Positions 12,662 through 24,594 of a stretch of 64,000 bases of DNA are shown piece by piece (position 1 is the first letter of the stretch; the number at the start of each line of letters is the position of its first letter). Under the pieces are notes generated by a model. It was not told the origin of the DNA, did not search any database, and saw only the letters and a program-made list of their open reading frames with translations. The stretch is taken from positions 20,917,386-20,981,385 of the forward strand of contig OX344752.2 of the NCBI GenBank assembly GCA_947034885.2. Direction: 5' to 3'. This stretch comes from Thuidium tamariscinum. Its lineage: Eukaryota; Streptophyta; Bryopsida; Hypnales; Thuidiaceae. The position numbers and the translations under genes were made by a program.

Positions 12662-15600
12662 ATGGCAGCGGCGATGCAAGCGGGCCTGGGGGCTCCATCT
12701 GCATTTGTGGAAGGAGTCGTGAAACAAGGGATCCCGACGGTGAGGCTCGGGAGGTCGAGTGTGTGGGGGTCGAGTTTGGGCTTGGGAGCTTCGACGTCGG
12801 TCACTGTAGTGCAACAGGGGAAGAAGGCAAGAAGTAGTGCGCGCGCGGATATGTCGGGACCCGAAGTGACCATGCCAATTATGCCACCGAGTCACAGGAT
12901 TAAGGCGGCGAGTGTTTCGGCGTTTCAGGATTTTCAGAACGCACGCGCTAATCGTGAGTTTCATCTCCTGAAAATAAGATCTATCTGTGAGCACGCGGTC
13001 TTTGTTTTTGTTGCTGAAGTTCTTGGATTGATAGGCAATTGGATGCGGGTTCGGGATAAGGTGCGGTGGTGGTGAGAATGGTCTTCGTTGTGACATTGGT
13101 GAGGAGATGTGAAGGGTTTGGTGTAGTGGGAGTTGATTGCCGATGAGATGGTTCTTCAATTGGAGATGGCGGATTTCTAGCATTGGTATCACTTCCGTTG
13201 GGAGTAGGAGTTTTACTTTTTGAGTGCAATGTCGACGTTGATGAGAAGACGAGTGTCTGTTAGCTTTGTTGTTGTAGTTCTAGATTGGTTGGGAACTGGA
13301 TTTCATCTTGTGGATAAGGCAAATGGAGTTTTCGGGTGTTAACATTGCTGTTCAGTCACTCTGGTGAACAGCAGGCTGTGGAAGCCAATCTTGAACGTGG
13401 TGACTGGATTCTTGGATTGCGGTGTTGAAGTCTCCACATTTGCAAACATTCAGGAGTTTGTTGGTGTCAAAGCGGACACTTTACGTGGTTTAGTGTGTCA
13501 AGTAGATTGCTCGTGGGCTCACAGGGGAGCGTGATTTTTCAATTTGGAGCTCTTTAGTGACGTATTTCATTAGGAGAGTCTGGAGTACTGTCGTGACAAG
13601 TTCAGCTCAGCTCCGTGGTTCAAATGGTGAGTGATGTACGAGTGATGGTCACTGTGATTGAGTTTATGCAGATGGTGATTCCGAGTGTGCGTTTTGACCA
13701 GTTAGGAGTTTTTTTGTGCAGGTTACACCAAAGTGAAGAGTAGCATCATGGTATTGGGTTTAAGTGTTCACACTACTCCGGTGGAGATGCGGGAGAAGCT
13801 GGCTGTACCTGAAGCAGAGTGGCCTCGCGCTATTGATGAACTCTCCAACCAGAATCATATTGAGGAAGCTGGCGTTCTTAGTACGTGTAATCGATTCGAG
13901 ATTTACGTGGTGGCTGTATCGTGGAACAGAGGTGTCAAGGAAGTCACCGAGTGGATGTCGAAGGTGACTACTCTCCCAGTTGCACTTCACCTTGACATGC
14001 TTGTGCTTGGGCTGGATTCTTTACCGATTCTTGACTTTTTTAAGTGTCTCTATGTCTTTTAGCTCTGACTCTTTGGAAAAGAGAGTTCAGAATCAGTATT
14101 AGATTTAAGTGCACAAAATCTATGTGCTTTTTTTTTTAACCTTATTACCACATTCCCCTTTGCAATCTTCAGTATCCCATTTTATTGTGCTTCTAACATG
14201 GTAATTGAAGCCAGAAGGGGTAGACATTTGCTTACCCCATTTCTAATATCTTTGATGATCACTTTTGTGCAATAGAATTGATGAGAATTTGTTGTCATTG
14301 CGAAGTTTTCGGAAGTCATTTGTGCTTTTTGATATTAACCTTTGGAATTGACATGCGGTCTGCAGACGAGTGGTATCTCGGTGGACGATTTGATGGAGCA
14401 CCTGTTTATTTTGCGGGACCAAGATGCAACTCAGCATTTGTTCAGAGTAGCTTCAGGCTTGGACTCTTTGGTTCTGGGAGAAGGCCAGATTCTTGCGCAG
14501 GTGAGACACTTCAAACAAGACTCTGCCATCGATGTTATCTGGTTTGTGAAACTATTGTTTGATTGATGATGAACATCTGTGTGTATTGATCACAGCAATT
14601 GGATTGCGTGAGTTCAAGAATTTTCACAATTATTTTGGGTAGTGCCATAATTTTGCAGGTGACATTATTTGTGTGCCTTCGCCAATAGGGTAAATCAAAG
14701 TACTTAGAAATGAGATTTATGATGTGCAGGTGAAGCAAGTGCTGAAAGTAGGACAAGAAGTATCCGGTTTTGGTCGCAACCTTACAGGCCTGTACAAGCA
14801 GGCCATCACGGCCGGGAAGCGAGTAAGAACGGAGACCAACATCTCTGCGGGAGCAGTGTCGGTCAGCTCCGCTGCAGTGGAGTTGGCCGCCATGAAACTC
14901 CCAGGTGGAGGTGTCTCCCGAGTGAACGTGCTGATTGTGGGCGCTGGAAAGATGTCCAAGCTGCTGGTGAAGCACTTGATTTCCAAAGGGTGCACGCGGA
15001 TGGTGGTCGTGAACAGGTCGGAGCCCCGAGTTTTGGATCTTCAGAATGAGTTTCCGGATGCGAAGCTTATCTACGAGCCTCTGTCTGAAATGTTGCGGTG
15101 TACTGGCGAAGCCGATCTTGTGTTTACAAGTACGTCCTCCGAAGTTCCTTTGTTCATGAAGGAGAATGTGGAGAGTCTGCCTCCGGCTTCTCAGGTTAGT
15201 GTGCGTACGGCTTTTGTGAATTTGGTGTTTCGAGTGTTTTGTTGGAAGAAATTTTGTCTCATTTTCTCCCCTTAATAGCCTCTATAGTCAGTACTGCGCA
15301 ATCCCTGATAATGGGAAACTAAGATGACACATGTGCTGTGTGAGATAATATTGTTCTGGAGCGGACTCTGAAATTATCGTGATGGAACGAACCATGATGC
15401 TGTTAAAAGAGATTTTTTAGTCATTCAGCCTCGCAGGCCCTTAGTTCACTGTGTTCACTATGAGGAATGTAAGGTAACCACACCTAGTTTGCGACTCTTA
15501 ACTATAATTCACTCCAATGATTCTTGCCTAATACGCAGATGGTCTGGAATTAAGAGCCTAGGGTCGAATTGGCCTCACCTACGATCTGCACTATGAGAGT

Positions 15601-16460
15601 TCGCAGTAATTTTGTTCATATCCAATAATTGAACTCTGAAATGTGTTTCAATTTCCAGAAAGATTCAACGAAAAATAAAGCCAGTCTAAACACAGGTGCT
15701 TATTTGAGCACTCTTAGCCGTCCATACCTCAGAATCTATACTTTTGCTTTTACAAACTTGAAATATGATTAGTTTTTGATAATCTGCAAATTTGTCCTCT
15801 AATGTGACTTTGGAGCAAGTTTTTCTTCTCTCAACATTAAGACTATACAAATATTTGTAGAACTTCGCTGATTTTTTTCTTGTTGGAAGCTAATTACAAT
15901 TTCTAGCACACGGTCTGACTCTGTACTCATTTGTTTTGGTTCAGATTGGCGGTGGAGTGAGACACTTCATTGACATTTCAGTACCGCGGAACGTGGCAGC
16001 CTGTTTGTCAGACTTGCCAGGCACACGAGTCTACAACGTGGACGACCTGAAGGAGGTCGTGGCAGCCAACAAGGAGGACCGGCGAAGGAAAGCAGCCGAT
16101 GCACAAGTGATCATCGACGACGAAATCAAAAACTTCGAAGCCTGGAGGGATTCCTTAGAAACTGTTCCTACAATTAAAAAGCTGCGGTCGTATGCAGAGC
16201 GCGTCCGGCAATCCGAATTGGAGAAGTGCTTGAGCAAAATGCCTGAGGATTTAACAACCAAGCAGAGACGTGCTCTGGAGGATCTCAGTCGAGGCATTGT
16301 GAACAAGTTGTTGCATGGTCCCATGCAGCACTTGCGGTCTGATGGAACGGACTCAAAGACTGTGGGCGAGACCATTGAGAATATGCACGCTTTGGAACGG
16401 ATGTTCGACCTTGGATCAGAAGTGTTGGTGGTGGAGACGAAAGCGAAGGTGAAGAAGTGA
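12662..16460 (+). CDS. HEMA: Glutamyl-tRNA reductase, plastid, five exons, complete
   Basis: Reduces glutamyl-tRNA(Glu) to glutamate-1-semialdehyde with NADPH, the committed step of tetrapyrrole (chlorophyll, haem) synthesis in plastids. Exons are 12662-12953, 13722-13963, 14366-14500, 14730-15194 and 15945-16460. All borders are GT-AG and the frame is kept, giving about 549 residues, the normal plant size. The first ~95 residues look like a transit peptide. The mature protein starts around [20 protein letters not shown]. The STCNRFE motif carries the catalytic cysteine. Also present are [20 protein letters not shown], the NADPH-binding [61 protein letters not shown] and the C-terminal [13 protein letters not shown] plus [12 protein letters not shown] (dimerisation region). 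Arabidopsis HEMA1 aligns through these motifs from memory. Start chosen as the first ATG of the MAAAMQAG frame; the Met five residues in is an alternative. Confidence 0.97.
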
Positions 16461-17050
16461 CAGATGGTTTCACAGTTTTGTACACTAGGAGATCGATCGA
16501 ACAAGAATATTTCTGTTTCCACGTTGAGAAGCTTCTGTTTCCATCCACTCAGGTAGAAAATTGGTTGAGTGCTTATGGTCATGGTTCAAGTCCTGGTTTC
16601 GTTCTGGGACATTAGATTCCCTCAGTTTGGGGGCCCAGGTGCAAACAATTTATACTACTCCCACTTGTTCATATTGTAGAAGAGATGCTACTGTTTTTTC
16701 ACTTTGTTCACTCTTGGACTCTGGTTGTCGAAGGTACAACTCGATCTTTGTATCAATAACCGCATTGAAAGGGTGTTTCCTTTCGGGCTATTCAGTGCAA
16801 CTCAAACGTGCTGTTTGAGTTTTCCTGGGAAGTCTTGAGATCTTGTGAACTGGATGCGTCTGTTTTCTCATTGAATTCAGTGGAACAAATTTTGTTGGAC
16901 TATGAGATCTGGGCTCTGTAGTCAACTGTACCGTCTCTTGTAATTGCGTGCTTTGGTCACCGCTTCTCAAGCTACCTTGAACAGTTTATTTGAAGTCAAC
17001 GGCCGATGTGGCAGGAGCTGCTGAACTGCTTATTTCCTCGATCCTTGATT
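16461..17050 (+). other. HEMA 3' untranslated/downstream region
   Basis: Sequence directly after the HEMA stop codon is intermediate in GC and T-rich, consistent with a 3' UTR and end of transcription. No exact poly(A) site is claimed. Small open frames here have no recognisable product. Confidence 0.4.
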
Positions 17051-18272
17051 ACAAATATCGTATTGTTGATCTGGTAATGGAAGCTCATCAACTAATTTTC
17101 TTCTACAGTGCCTTGACTGCCGTCCAGCACTGATTACTGATTGGTTTGCACATTATCAGCAAGAATGAACGGATGAAGATGAACCAGTGTTTGTTTTTTA
17201 ATTTTAAGAGAATCTGGATTTGGGCTCCAGGTGAAAAGTAAGTGGTTGAGGTTAGGCAACACTCAAATTTATTTTTGGTGCAAAATTTGGCTCCAAGTTA
17301 GAAATTAGTGTAAGCTATATGGCTTCAAAACAAAAAAACAAAAAAACATCTTCACCAACTAGAGCTCTTAGATTGGTGCAAAATAGGGCAATCATGTTTC
17401 AAAGAGCAGTGCAAAATGGGATGCTCATGAATTATGAAAACTACGACTCACAAGTTCAAGCACATGAACTACAAGGCTTCAAAGTTCAATACCTTCCTAA
17501 TTCATGTGCATGAAGTTTTAAATGGTTTCTACAACAAAAATGCAACCTCAAAGATTGCAATTAGGAGGAAAAGCCAAGTAAAATTGAGAGCAAGAAAATT
17601 GTAGCTTCAAAGGAAGTGACAGAATCTAGTGATAGGATGATGGTGCCCTTGTATATGTGGCTATAGTCTATACCTATATCCACAACTTTGGTATATTTTA
17701 GGCGACTAAAGATGAAAAGTTGTTGAATCAACATTTGGATAGGTGGCAACAAGGTGGAAAATCCTAGTAGTCATTGTCAAGGTAGTGGCTACTAAGGTGT
17801 GATTGACACTTTACATTTGGCTTTTTAAATTTTTTTTTCCTCCAAATTTTTCTAAGGGCTTGGTGCGGAAGATAATTTTTTTGGTGCTTTTCATCTTTTT
17901 TATCGCCTAAAAAAACCCCGGGATGAACATTACTAATTTTTTGTGATGTAGTACAGCAATAATGTACTTGTAAAGAAAGTGAGCCTCGTTTTTAGAGCCC
18001 TACACAAGGACATAACTCTACAGTGCCTGCCTTCACAGGAATTCATTCAAATATTTTGTACACCCTCCTGTTGCTTTCATTGCTGTGATTTATAATAACA
18101 TATTTTTAAACCCCCCACAATCATCTAGAGTGGTAGAATAGAAAAACTCCTGCAACACAATCTTTGTCACTTCAGTTGTCACCTCAGTTGGAGGTCTCTC
18201 ACCTGTCGATTTAATCTCCGTTTGAGAATCGCCCAGTGATGTTTAATGGGATTTAAATCAAGTGATTGAGTA
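17051..18272. other. Spacer, no gene seen
   Basis: AT-rich with T and A runs (17830, 17880). No open frame with recognisable similarity and no well-bounded repeat was found. Confidence 0.5.
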
Positions 18273-18545
18273 AGGTAGGTACACCCAAAAGCGCCACTTT
18301 TTCATACTGTGCCTAGTTCCTGCTATTAATTAGTTCAAATTTTTATGTAGTCTTGTTGGCAAGTGAAAGCATGTTCCAACGCACCAAAGAACGCAGGATT
18401 TGGATATGGTATGCAAAAGTTATTAACAGTCGAAGTCTGTTTCTGAAAGCACCATCTACAGCCTGTGAACATGACTGATTTTGGGAATGTATGTGCATTG
18501 TAGATGGCGCTTTTAGGAACAGGGCGCTTTTGGGTGTACCTACCT
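18273..18545 (+). mobile_element. MITE, family A (AGGTAGGTACACCC), copy 1
   Basis: 273 bp between TA dinucleotides. The ends AGGTAGGTACACCCAAAAGC and GCTTTTGGGTGTACCTACCT are perfect inverted copies. The inside is shared by three other full copies (32075-32336, 43659-43931, 45079-45351): 'caagtgaaagcatgttccaa', 'tatgcaaaagttattaacag', 'tctgtttctgaaagc'. A second, inner inverted pair ('gcaccatctacag' against 'tgtagatggcgc') is present. TA target duplication and TIR structure fit a Tc1/mariner-type miniature element. Confidence 0.88.
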
Positions 18546-19069
18546 TAGTAGGCCAAGGAAAATGTTGCCTTGGGAATTACAGTTGAAGCATTTGGGTCAT
18601 GAGGATGGGAGCATGGTTTGGTTAAAATATGACAAAAGAGAAGGAGCAAAGTTGAACTTTTAAAGTGTCACAGTAACTTGCTTGATTGCATATTATGGAT
18701 GCACATGCATCTCCAAACCAGAACTCTTCCACCATTGTGCATTCAAAGCTCCCCCAAGCTTCATGTCTAATTTATATGATCCCAATTGATCCCAACAGAA
18801 TTGGTTAATTTTATTCTCATCGAAGAAGACAACTCAATCTTGGCCATCTACAACCCACTATTGAATTGTCGTTTGTGGCAAACAATAAACGTGTTTGTGT
18901 CCACAGCGTCCTTACAAGGTTAAGATGGTGCCACAGAAAGGTGGAAACTTGGAGTCGAAGAAGAACCATAAGTTCCTGTGGACTATATGGATTGCATGTG
19001 TTGTGTGGGCTGTGGAGGGAAGTGACATCAACTTTGCATTGATTTCTACTGACTTGTCTCTTTGTCCTG

Positions 19070-19261
19070 AGGTAGGCAAATCCAATACCAACTATTGACC
19101 TAATACCACCCAAATGTAGGGCCATCATCGATTCTATAATAAGAATTTATCATAGTAGTACATGTCTATTTACTATTGTCATAGATTCTCATTCTAAAAT
19201 CAACAAGGGTCCTACATTTGAGTGGTACGAGGTCAATGGTTGCTATTGGGTTCACCTACCT
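19070..19261. mobile_element. Foldback TIR element with AGGTAGG ends
   Basis: About 190 bp. The left arm AGGTAGGCAAATCCAATACC continues through 'aactattgacctaatacc' and 'cccaaatgtagggcc'. It is mirrored on the right by 'gggtcctacatttgagtggt', 'acgaggtcaatggttgctat' and TGGGTTCACCTACCT. The arms pair over about 50-60 bases with small mismatches. The terminal AGGTAGG is shared with families A and B although the arms differ. Confidence 0.7.
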
Positions 19262-20154
19262 CAATATATGGTGAGGTTGCAAAATTGCTAGGGAATTCCA
19301 TTAAAAAGCCATATCCCATATACCATTTTCAAACCATGCGGTCTAAACTGTATAAGTGCCAAAGTTGCAGAATGGTGCCATTTTTATCAAAATTCCTCAT
19401 ATGGGTGTTACTGATCTACCAAACCGTGTCACTACAAACTGAGCTTCTTTCTGTGCAGATTGGTGCAGCAATAAACAAGAACTCTGAAGCTAATTATTTG
19501 CATTTTGTGAGACTTCCAATCAAGCACTAAGTTAAGTTAGTGGTAACACAACTTTGTGTACTCGAGGAGAATGAAGAAGCGGACGTATTATACGTATTAA
19601 AATGCATAGTACTGTCGTAATGTATTCGTATTTGGTTACGATCTAAATTTGGGGCGAGGTATTGAATCTTATCATGTGCTGCGCATGCCGTGAGAGCAGC
19701 CGCAGTCCACTTCGTCGCTCGCTCCCAAGGAATTTGGCTTGGGACTCTCTTGGGAAACTGCTGGGATGCCACCCAGGCTTCCCCACCTTTCAATTCGCTC
19801 TGCAGTCAGCAGGGCTGGTTTTGGGGGGCAAAATAGTAGGGGTTGTCACAGCATTTTCAAAGGCCTCCATTTTCCCTGAGAATGTTCACACATCATAATA
19901 GGGGTGTCATGGCACTTCCGAAGTCCTCAAAATTCCGTGAGAAAGAGTACGTGGTGCACCGGGAGCAAAAGGTGGACGTGAAATTCTCAAAGAAAATGGA
20001 GTGTTGTTTCTTCTCCTCTACAGGTGAAGAAACGGCGTTTTTGAAAAAAAAATTCACGGAATTTCTTGAAGCCCTCGACTTGGCACAAGTATCGGAGCTC
20101 CCAACCTAGCTATGCGAGCTAGAAACTCTTGCAGAATCGTTGCGAACAGCAAAA
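19262..20154. other. Spacer with a moderately GC-rich patch
   Basis: 19640-20110 is GC-richer and has open frames of up to 88 codons, none recognisable. The words 'aggggttgtcacagc' (19838) and 'aggggtgtcatggc' (19900) resemble the ends of the family F elements just downstream, so part of this is probably decayed element sequence. Confidence 0.4.
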
Positions 20155-20267
20155 AGGGGTGTCACGGCTCCTCCATTCTACGGCAGTTTTCATTGGCTCC
20201 CAAAAAATCTCACCAACTTAGGTTTCCCTGAGAAATTGAGTTTCTGTGAGGAGCTGTGACCCCCCCT
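20155..20267 (+). mobile_element. Short TIR element, family F (AGGGGTGTCACGGCTCC), copy 1
   Basis: 113 bp; left end AGGGGTGTCACGGCTCCTCC, right end GGAGCTGTGACCCCCCCT, an inverted match. Shares 'tttcattggctccc' and 'tctcaccaactt' with the copy at 20498-20610. Confidence 0.65.
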
Positions 20268-20497
20268 AATGTGAGTACAAGGCAGAGCTAAAATTCTCAG
20301 AGAATTTCAAGTGCCATTTCTTCTAAGGTGAAGAAACGGCACTTGCTCCCAACTTTCTTCAAGAAACTTTTATCTTGCCGCCCCCAAATTTCACCTCACA
20401 ACATTTTTTTCACTCATCCCTTGCATGTTTCCAGTCAACTTACCACAATCAAGTAACTCATTCTTTGGTTTTGATGCTCGATGCTAGATGCACCGAA

Positions 20498-20610
20498 AGG
20501 GGTGTCACAGCTACTCCATCCTAAACCGATTTCCATTGGCTCCCTATTTATCTCACCAACTTCCCATTCCCTGAGAAAGTCAACTTCTCTGAAGAGCCGT
20601 GACAACCCCT
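20498..20610 (+). mobile_element. Short TIR element, family F, copy 2
   Basis: 113 bp, same length and orientation as copy 1. Left end AGGGGTGTCACAGCTACTCC, right end GAAGAGCCGTGACAACCCCT. Sequence between the copies shows related words ('ggtgaagaaacggc'). Confidence 0.65.
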
Positions 20611-20730
20611 AGTGCCAGATTTTAGCTTCAAAGAGTGCTAGATTTAGCTTCAAAGATTACCAATTTGGCTAAAAAGTGGACTACAAATCATTAGAGTTTT
20701 CTGCTAGAAAAGTTTTCTGCCAGAATTTTA

Positions 20731-21253
20731 ATCAATAAATGACGCAAAGGCCATTTTCTAGTTGATGAAAGACTAAGAATCTCTTTGTGCAGGACAAAAA
20801 TATGGGAAATTTCATTAAAATGGCGCCATTTCGTTAAATTGGCGCTTTTGAGCAATTTAGACTGCGCGGTTTGAACCGTTTTTTCTATCCTAGGATCTAC
20901 ACCTGTACTAGATTTTGAAAATCTACAACTCTCCTAGATTTCTGAAATCTATACCAATCCTAAATTTTTTAAATTGTTTGGTCTAATATCTATGCTTGTC
21001 ATAGATTTCAGAAATCTAAAAGTGTCCTAGATATTAGCAATGTATACTTGTCCTAGATGTCAAGGTGTGAAAATGGCATGTGGAATACCGCCATTTTAAC
21101 GAAATTCCCGTTAAATGTAACAATTCATCCTTGGAATTAGGGGTGGAAAGGAAAGATTTTCTATAGTGCTTTGATTTCCAATGAGTGCTTTTGGATTTTC
21201 TTAAACCAATGATTCCCATGATTTCTACAACCACTAGCTCATCGTTTAAGAAT
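20731..21253. mobile_element. TIR element, family D, copy 3, interrupted by another element
   Basis: The left part (to 20803, 'ccattttctagttgatgaaa', 'ctctttgtgcaggac') and right part (from 21110, 'aattaggggtggaaagg', 'atgattcccatgatttc', 'catcgtttaag') together match the family D copies at 3666-3895 and 9901-10130. The middle is replaced by an unrelated TIR element, so the nested insertion is younger. Confidence 0.65.
20804..21109. mobile_element. Nested TIR element (GGGAATTTCGTTAAAATGGCG)
   Basis: About 306 bp bounded by GGGAAATTTCATTAAAATGG and CCATTTTAACGAAATTCCC, inverted copies with few mismatches. A second inner word 'gccatttcgttaaattggcg' (20825) repeats the arm. It contains a run of diverged direct repeats of the type 'tcctagatttcagaaatcta' (20890-21060). 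Confidence 0.65.
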
Positions 21254-22111
21254 TGAGGAAAAGATTTGGATGAAATCAACAAATTTGGTGGATGCAAACA
21301 AAAGTATGGGTATATGATGTGTGCTAATACAATATTTTCTATACAAAACGTCGATGAATGCTAAAATTTGGAGGACTACTTTAACATTTCTTATTGCAAC
21401 TTTGGCACATCATAAAAAATGGAAAAAAAACAACTCACTTGTGTAGTTGGCAATCCTTCTTCTTTGTATGTATAGCTCAAGGTAGTTATCCCTCAAAAAT
21501 TCACTTTTCTACTATTATGCTTAGATACTATCATTAGAATGGTCAAATTTTCATATATTCTTGTTGGCAACTGAAATTAGGTTTCAATCTACCAAAGAAT
21601 GTGGCATTTGGATGCTTTATGCCAAAATTTTGAAGGGTCAAATTCTTTTTAGAAGCTCTTGAAATTGTTTCCTCCACACATACATACATATTTATTTTTG
21701 AAGATGTAAGCAAAGTGACTATGGTGGTTTTGGATTGATAGAGCATTTTGATGGATCCACCTTATTGTTGTGTACAAAAAGCATATCTTCAACTATTTAT
21801 ATTTTTTTCTCTTTTTGCAATCACCATTAGAGGTGTTTAGAAATTAGTTTTTAGTGGGCTACAACCTTAAAAAAACAAGGCCTTAGTGTTTGTTCTAAAT
21901 TACTAATAGTGTATGTGCCACTAATTTTCCAAAATCACATCAAGTGTTTAGAATTTGTGCATGTTGAAATATTTATGTATAGAACCAATCTTTACAAAAC
22001 TTAAATTTTGTGGAGGCTCTAATTTTGACCTTTCATAATAGGACAATTTTGCAAAATTAGCCAAAACTGATTAGATTTGTAGATGAATAGGTGTATCCTT
22101 TATTTCAACAA
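21254..22111. other. Gene-free spacer
   Basis: AT-rich; no recognisable gene. 21590-21680 has weak similarity to the inner part of family A ('tttggatgctttatgcc'). Confidence 0.5.
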
Positions 22112-22259
22112 TTACTAATAGAAAGGATGGTCTTAAGGTAATAAAGAAGAATGTCAAAGTGGGGTACCTAAGGCCCATGTTGGCACTAGTGGGCCTTAGA
22201 CAACCCACTTTGATACTCTTCCTTACTACCCTAGTTAAGACCACTATTCAACTAGTGAA
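22112..22259. repeat. Inverted-repeat hairpin
   Basis: About 148 bp folding into one stem: 'gaatgtcaaagtgggg' and 'cctaaggcccat' on the left pair with 'tgggccttag', 'cccactttgatactcttcct' and 'tactaccctagttaagacca' on the right. The loop is only about 10-15 bases. It could be a miniature foldback transposon or the source of a small RNA. Confidence 0.6.
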
Positions 22260-22724
22260 TAAGCAAAAAAAAATTAAAGTTATTCATTAAGTAAAATTAT
22301 CCTTATTAATGTTTCAGGCTTAATTAACGGCCTTTTGGTCATAGGTTTGTTTTCCAAAGAACAATAATATTGTGATAATCATTTAGGAATGTGTATTGTT
22401 TACATATCAAATTGCCAAATGAGAGCATTCTAAATGAATACAACTAAAAGAAGATGAGATCAAGCTTTTGTGTATTAAGAATGACTATGATCCATTGTAT
22501 GAATTGCAAGACAATTCATGGTAGAGTCTCCCAATACAAAAGCCATTAGTCACTATTGGACACAATATTTCAAAATACAAGTTCCATTGCTAGACTTAGG
22601 TTGGATGCTCAAAAAATATCCCCACTCCAAAAACAACCTCTAATACAGAGATATGTTTTGCTTTATTTCTTCTATGTTCCAATAGTTTACTATACATTTC
22701 AAGTAGTGGTTGATTTTAGTGAAC

Positions 22725-22850
22725 ATTGCATTTTAACTTCAAAAATTTATTACTAATTCTAAGAGGGTCAAAAAAATGTGAAATGATTTGGATTTGTTGC
22801 CAATTCCATTTTTCTTCTTACAAAATTTTATTAAAAATTGGCCTCATATG
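22725..22850. repeat. Dispersed repeat N, partial inverted copy
   Basis: Contains 'aacttcaaaaatttattact', 'aaatgtgaaatgatttgg' and 'gccaattccatttttctt', matching the inverted copies near 31.92 and 45.47 kb. A 155-codon open frame at 22788-23255 begins inside this repeat and is judged non-coding. Confidence 0.5.
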
Positions 22851-23257
22851 AAGAGCATTCCAAATAGTCTAATTCTAATCCTCAATTTTGCATCAACTAT
22901 AGATATGTCTTTAGAATATAACCATTGCTACTCTCTAAGTGACTCAAATATGGTGACTATCTATGTCAAAGTTGTCGTAGTGTCCCACAACAAATACAAT
23001 GAGGCCCAAAAAATGGCATGCTACAACCAAATCCGAAGCCTATATGGCCAAATGAAGAGCCTTGGCTATGGCTCAGTATTGAGATTGACTTTATTTTTAA
23101 TTCCAATTTTGGTGTGCAAATCCCCAATTGACCCTCAAATTTTGATTTTTTTTACAAATGAAATGTTTATATACATTTCCATCTACAATAGAGTTTCCAC
23201 TACTTGTCTCAAAGAAGAAGATGAAAAACATCTTCAACTCAAATTGAATTTCTAAGT

Positions 23258-23619
23258 GAGAAGTAGAGCTCACTATATCCTTAGGGAAAAGGGGGGGAGG
23301 TAGAAGGTGTCCCACATGGATTGGGACGCCTCTTACTACCTCAAGAAGATGTAGTGAACTCCACTTTTTAGCTGAAAACTCACATCTTATTACATCCACA
23401 CGACATGGATGGAAAAAACTCACCCCATTTGGGATAAGTAATTTTGAACTAGTTCCCAAACTAGATCAAATTCACTTATCCCACATATACTTAGGTTGAG
23501 CTTTCTCCATTTACCACATGTGGATGTAGTAAGACTTGAGATTTTCAAGTGGAAAATAGCTCACTATACCCACTTGAGGTGGAAGGAGGTGTCCCAGCCT
23601 AAATAGTGAGCTACTCTCC
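23258..23619. mobile_element. Foldback TIR element
   Basis: About 360 bp; left end GAGAAGTAGAGCTCACTATA and right end ATAGTGAGCTACTCTC are inverted copies. Inside, 'actccactttttagctg' with 'cttattacatccacacg' pairs with 'catgtggatgtagtaag' and 'aagtggaaaatagctcac', so the arms pair again nearer the centre. A 120-codon minus-strand frame here is a by-product. Confidence 0.55.
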
Positions 23620-24071
23620 ATTGCAATCTCAAAACAATTTGAGAATCGTTCTCAAGCAATGAGACATAATTCTCAAAGAATTGAAAATTGAATTGATTTT
23701 AGTTTGATTCTAAAGCAAAATAACTTTGATTTCTCAATGGGAATGTATGTTCCTTTTAGAGTTTAGCATTCACAATTTTGTAGTAAGGTACATTGAATAG
23801 GGGTTTTAAAAGGGAGCCATACTAACTAACCAACATTTCACACTTTATAAATATTTATCTTTTGTTATACATCAATAGTTGCAAAAGTGTCCAGAGCTAT
23901 ACTTCGTGTTTCAAACATCCATAGTTTTTCTAAAATAAGTCCCTTTAATTTTGTAATCCCCTTAAAAACCCTATTTAGTATAGATTACTACATGAGCCAG
24001 CCGTAGCAAAAGAACTCGCCAAAGAACCTAATTTTGCGCCTCTATTGTACGCCACATGTGGCCATGCTCTT
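23620..24071. other. Gene-free spacer
   Basis: AT-rich, nothing recognisable apart from short words related to 'tttgagaatcgttctcaa' (a small palindrome at 23639). Confidence 0.5.
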
Positions 24072-24593
24072 AGAGCATCCCCATGCCAACACTCCAAGGG
24101 GCTCAAAAACGTTAATGTGGCATGTTTGGCTTGTCGCATTGCCCCATGCCAGACATGCTTAACAAAAAAAGTGATTAGCCTCTTTATAATTTGAAAATCA
24201 CATTAGAAAATAGTGAGTCTTGCAAGGGCTCACTATGAGCTGGAACACACTCTTTGAGGTATAGAGTGCAATATAACTTTGTGTTTGACTTTCAATTTTG
24301 GCCATATTTTCTTGGATTTTTTAATGTGCTCCTACGTGGTGGATTCTAAAGGCTTGGATTTGAGGGTTACTAGTTGAGAACCATCTGTCAGAGGTATTTT
24401 CCAATAAAAAATGTTACAACATTTTTGGATACTCACGCTAAATTAATGGATTCCTATCTTGGGTGTGTTCAAGTAAGGTTCCAACAATGGAGCAATGGAG
24501 CAAGTGAGGATCACACAGCCCAAGCTCACCAACACAGCACTTCAAACCTAGCTTTGGCGCCCCTCTTTGGCGTGTATGGCATGGGAATGCTCT
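24072..24593. mobile_element. TIR element, family G (AGAGCATCCCCATGCC), copy 1
   Basis: About 520 bp: left end AGAGCATCCCCATGCCAACA, right end 'tggcatgggaatgctct'. AGAGCATC-type ends are common in angiosperm hAT-like miniature elements; the class here is inferred from that resemblance. Overlapping open frames near 24374-24691 are not recognised. Confidence 0.6.
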
Positions 24594-24594
24594 T

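Noticed and set aside
12335..13192. Minus-strand open frame of 285 codons
   Set aside because: It overlaps the HEMA leader and first exon on the opposite strand, has a His/Arg/Pro-rich composition typical of antisense frames in GC-rich DNA, and shows no domain.
16031..16582. Minus-strand open frame of 183 codons
   Set aside because: It is antisense to the last HEMA exon, whose plus-strand protein is unmistakable.
22788..23255. Plus-strand 155-codon frame
   Set aside because: It starts in dispersed repeat N and has AT-driven composition and no recognisable domain.
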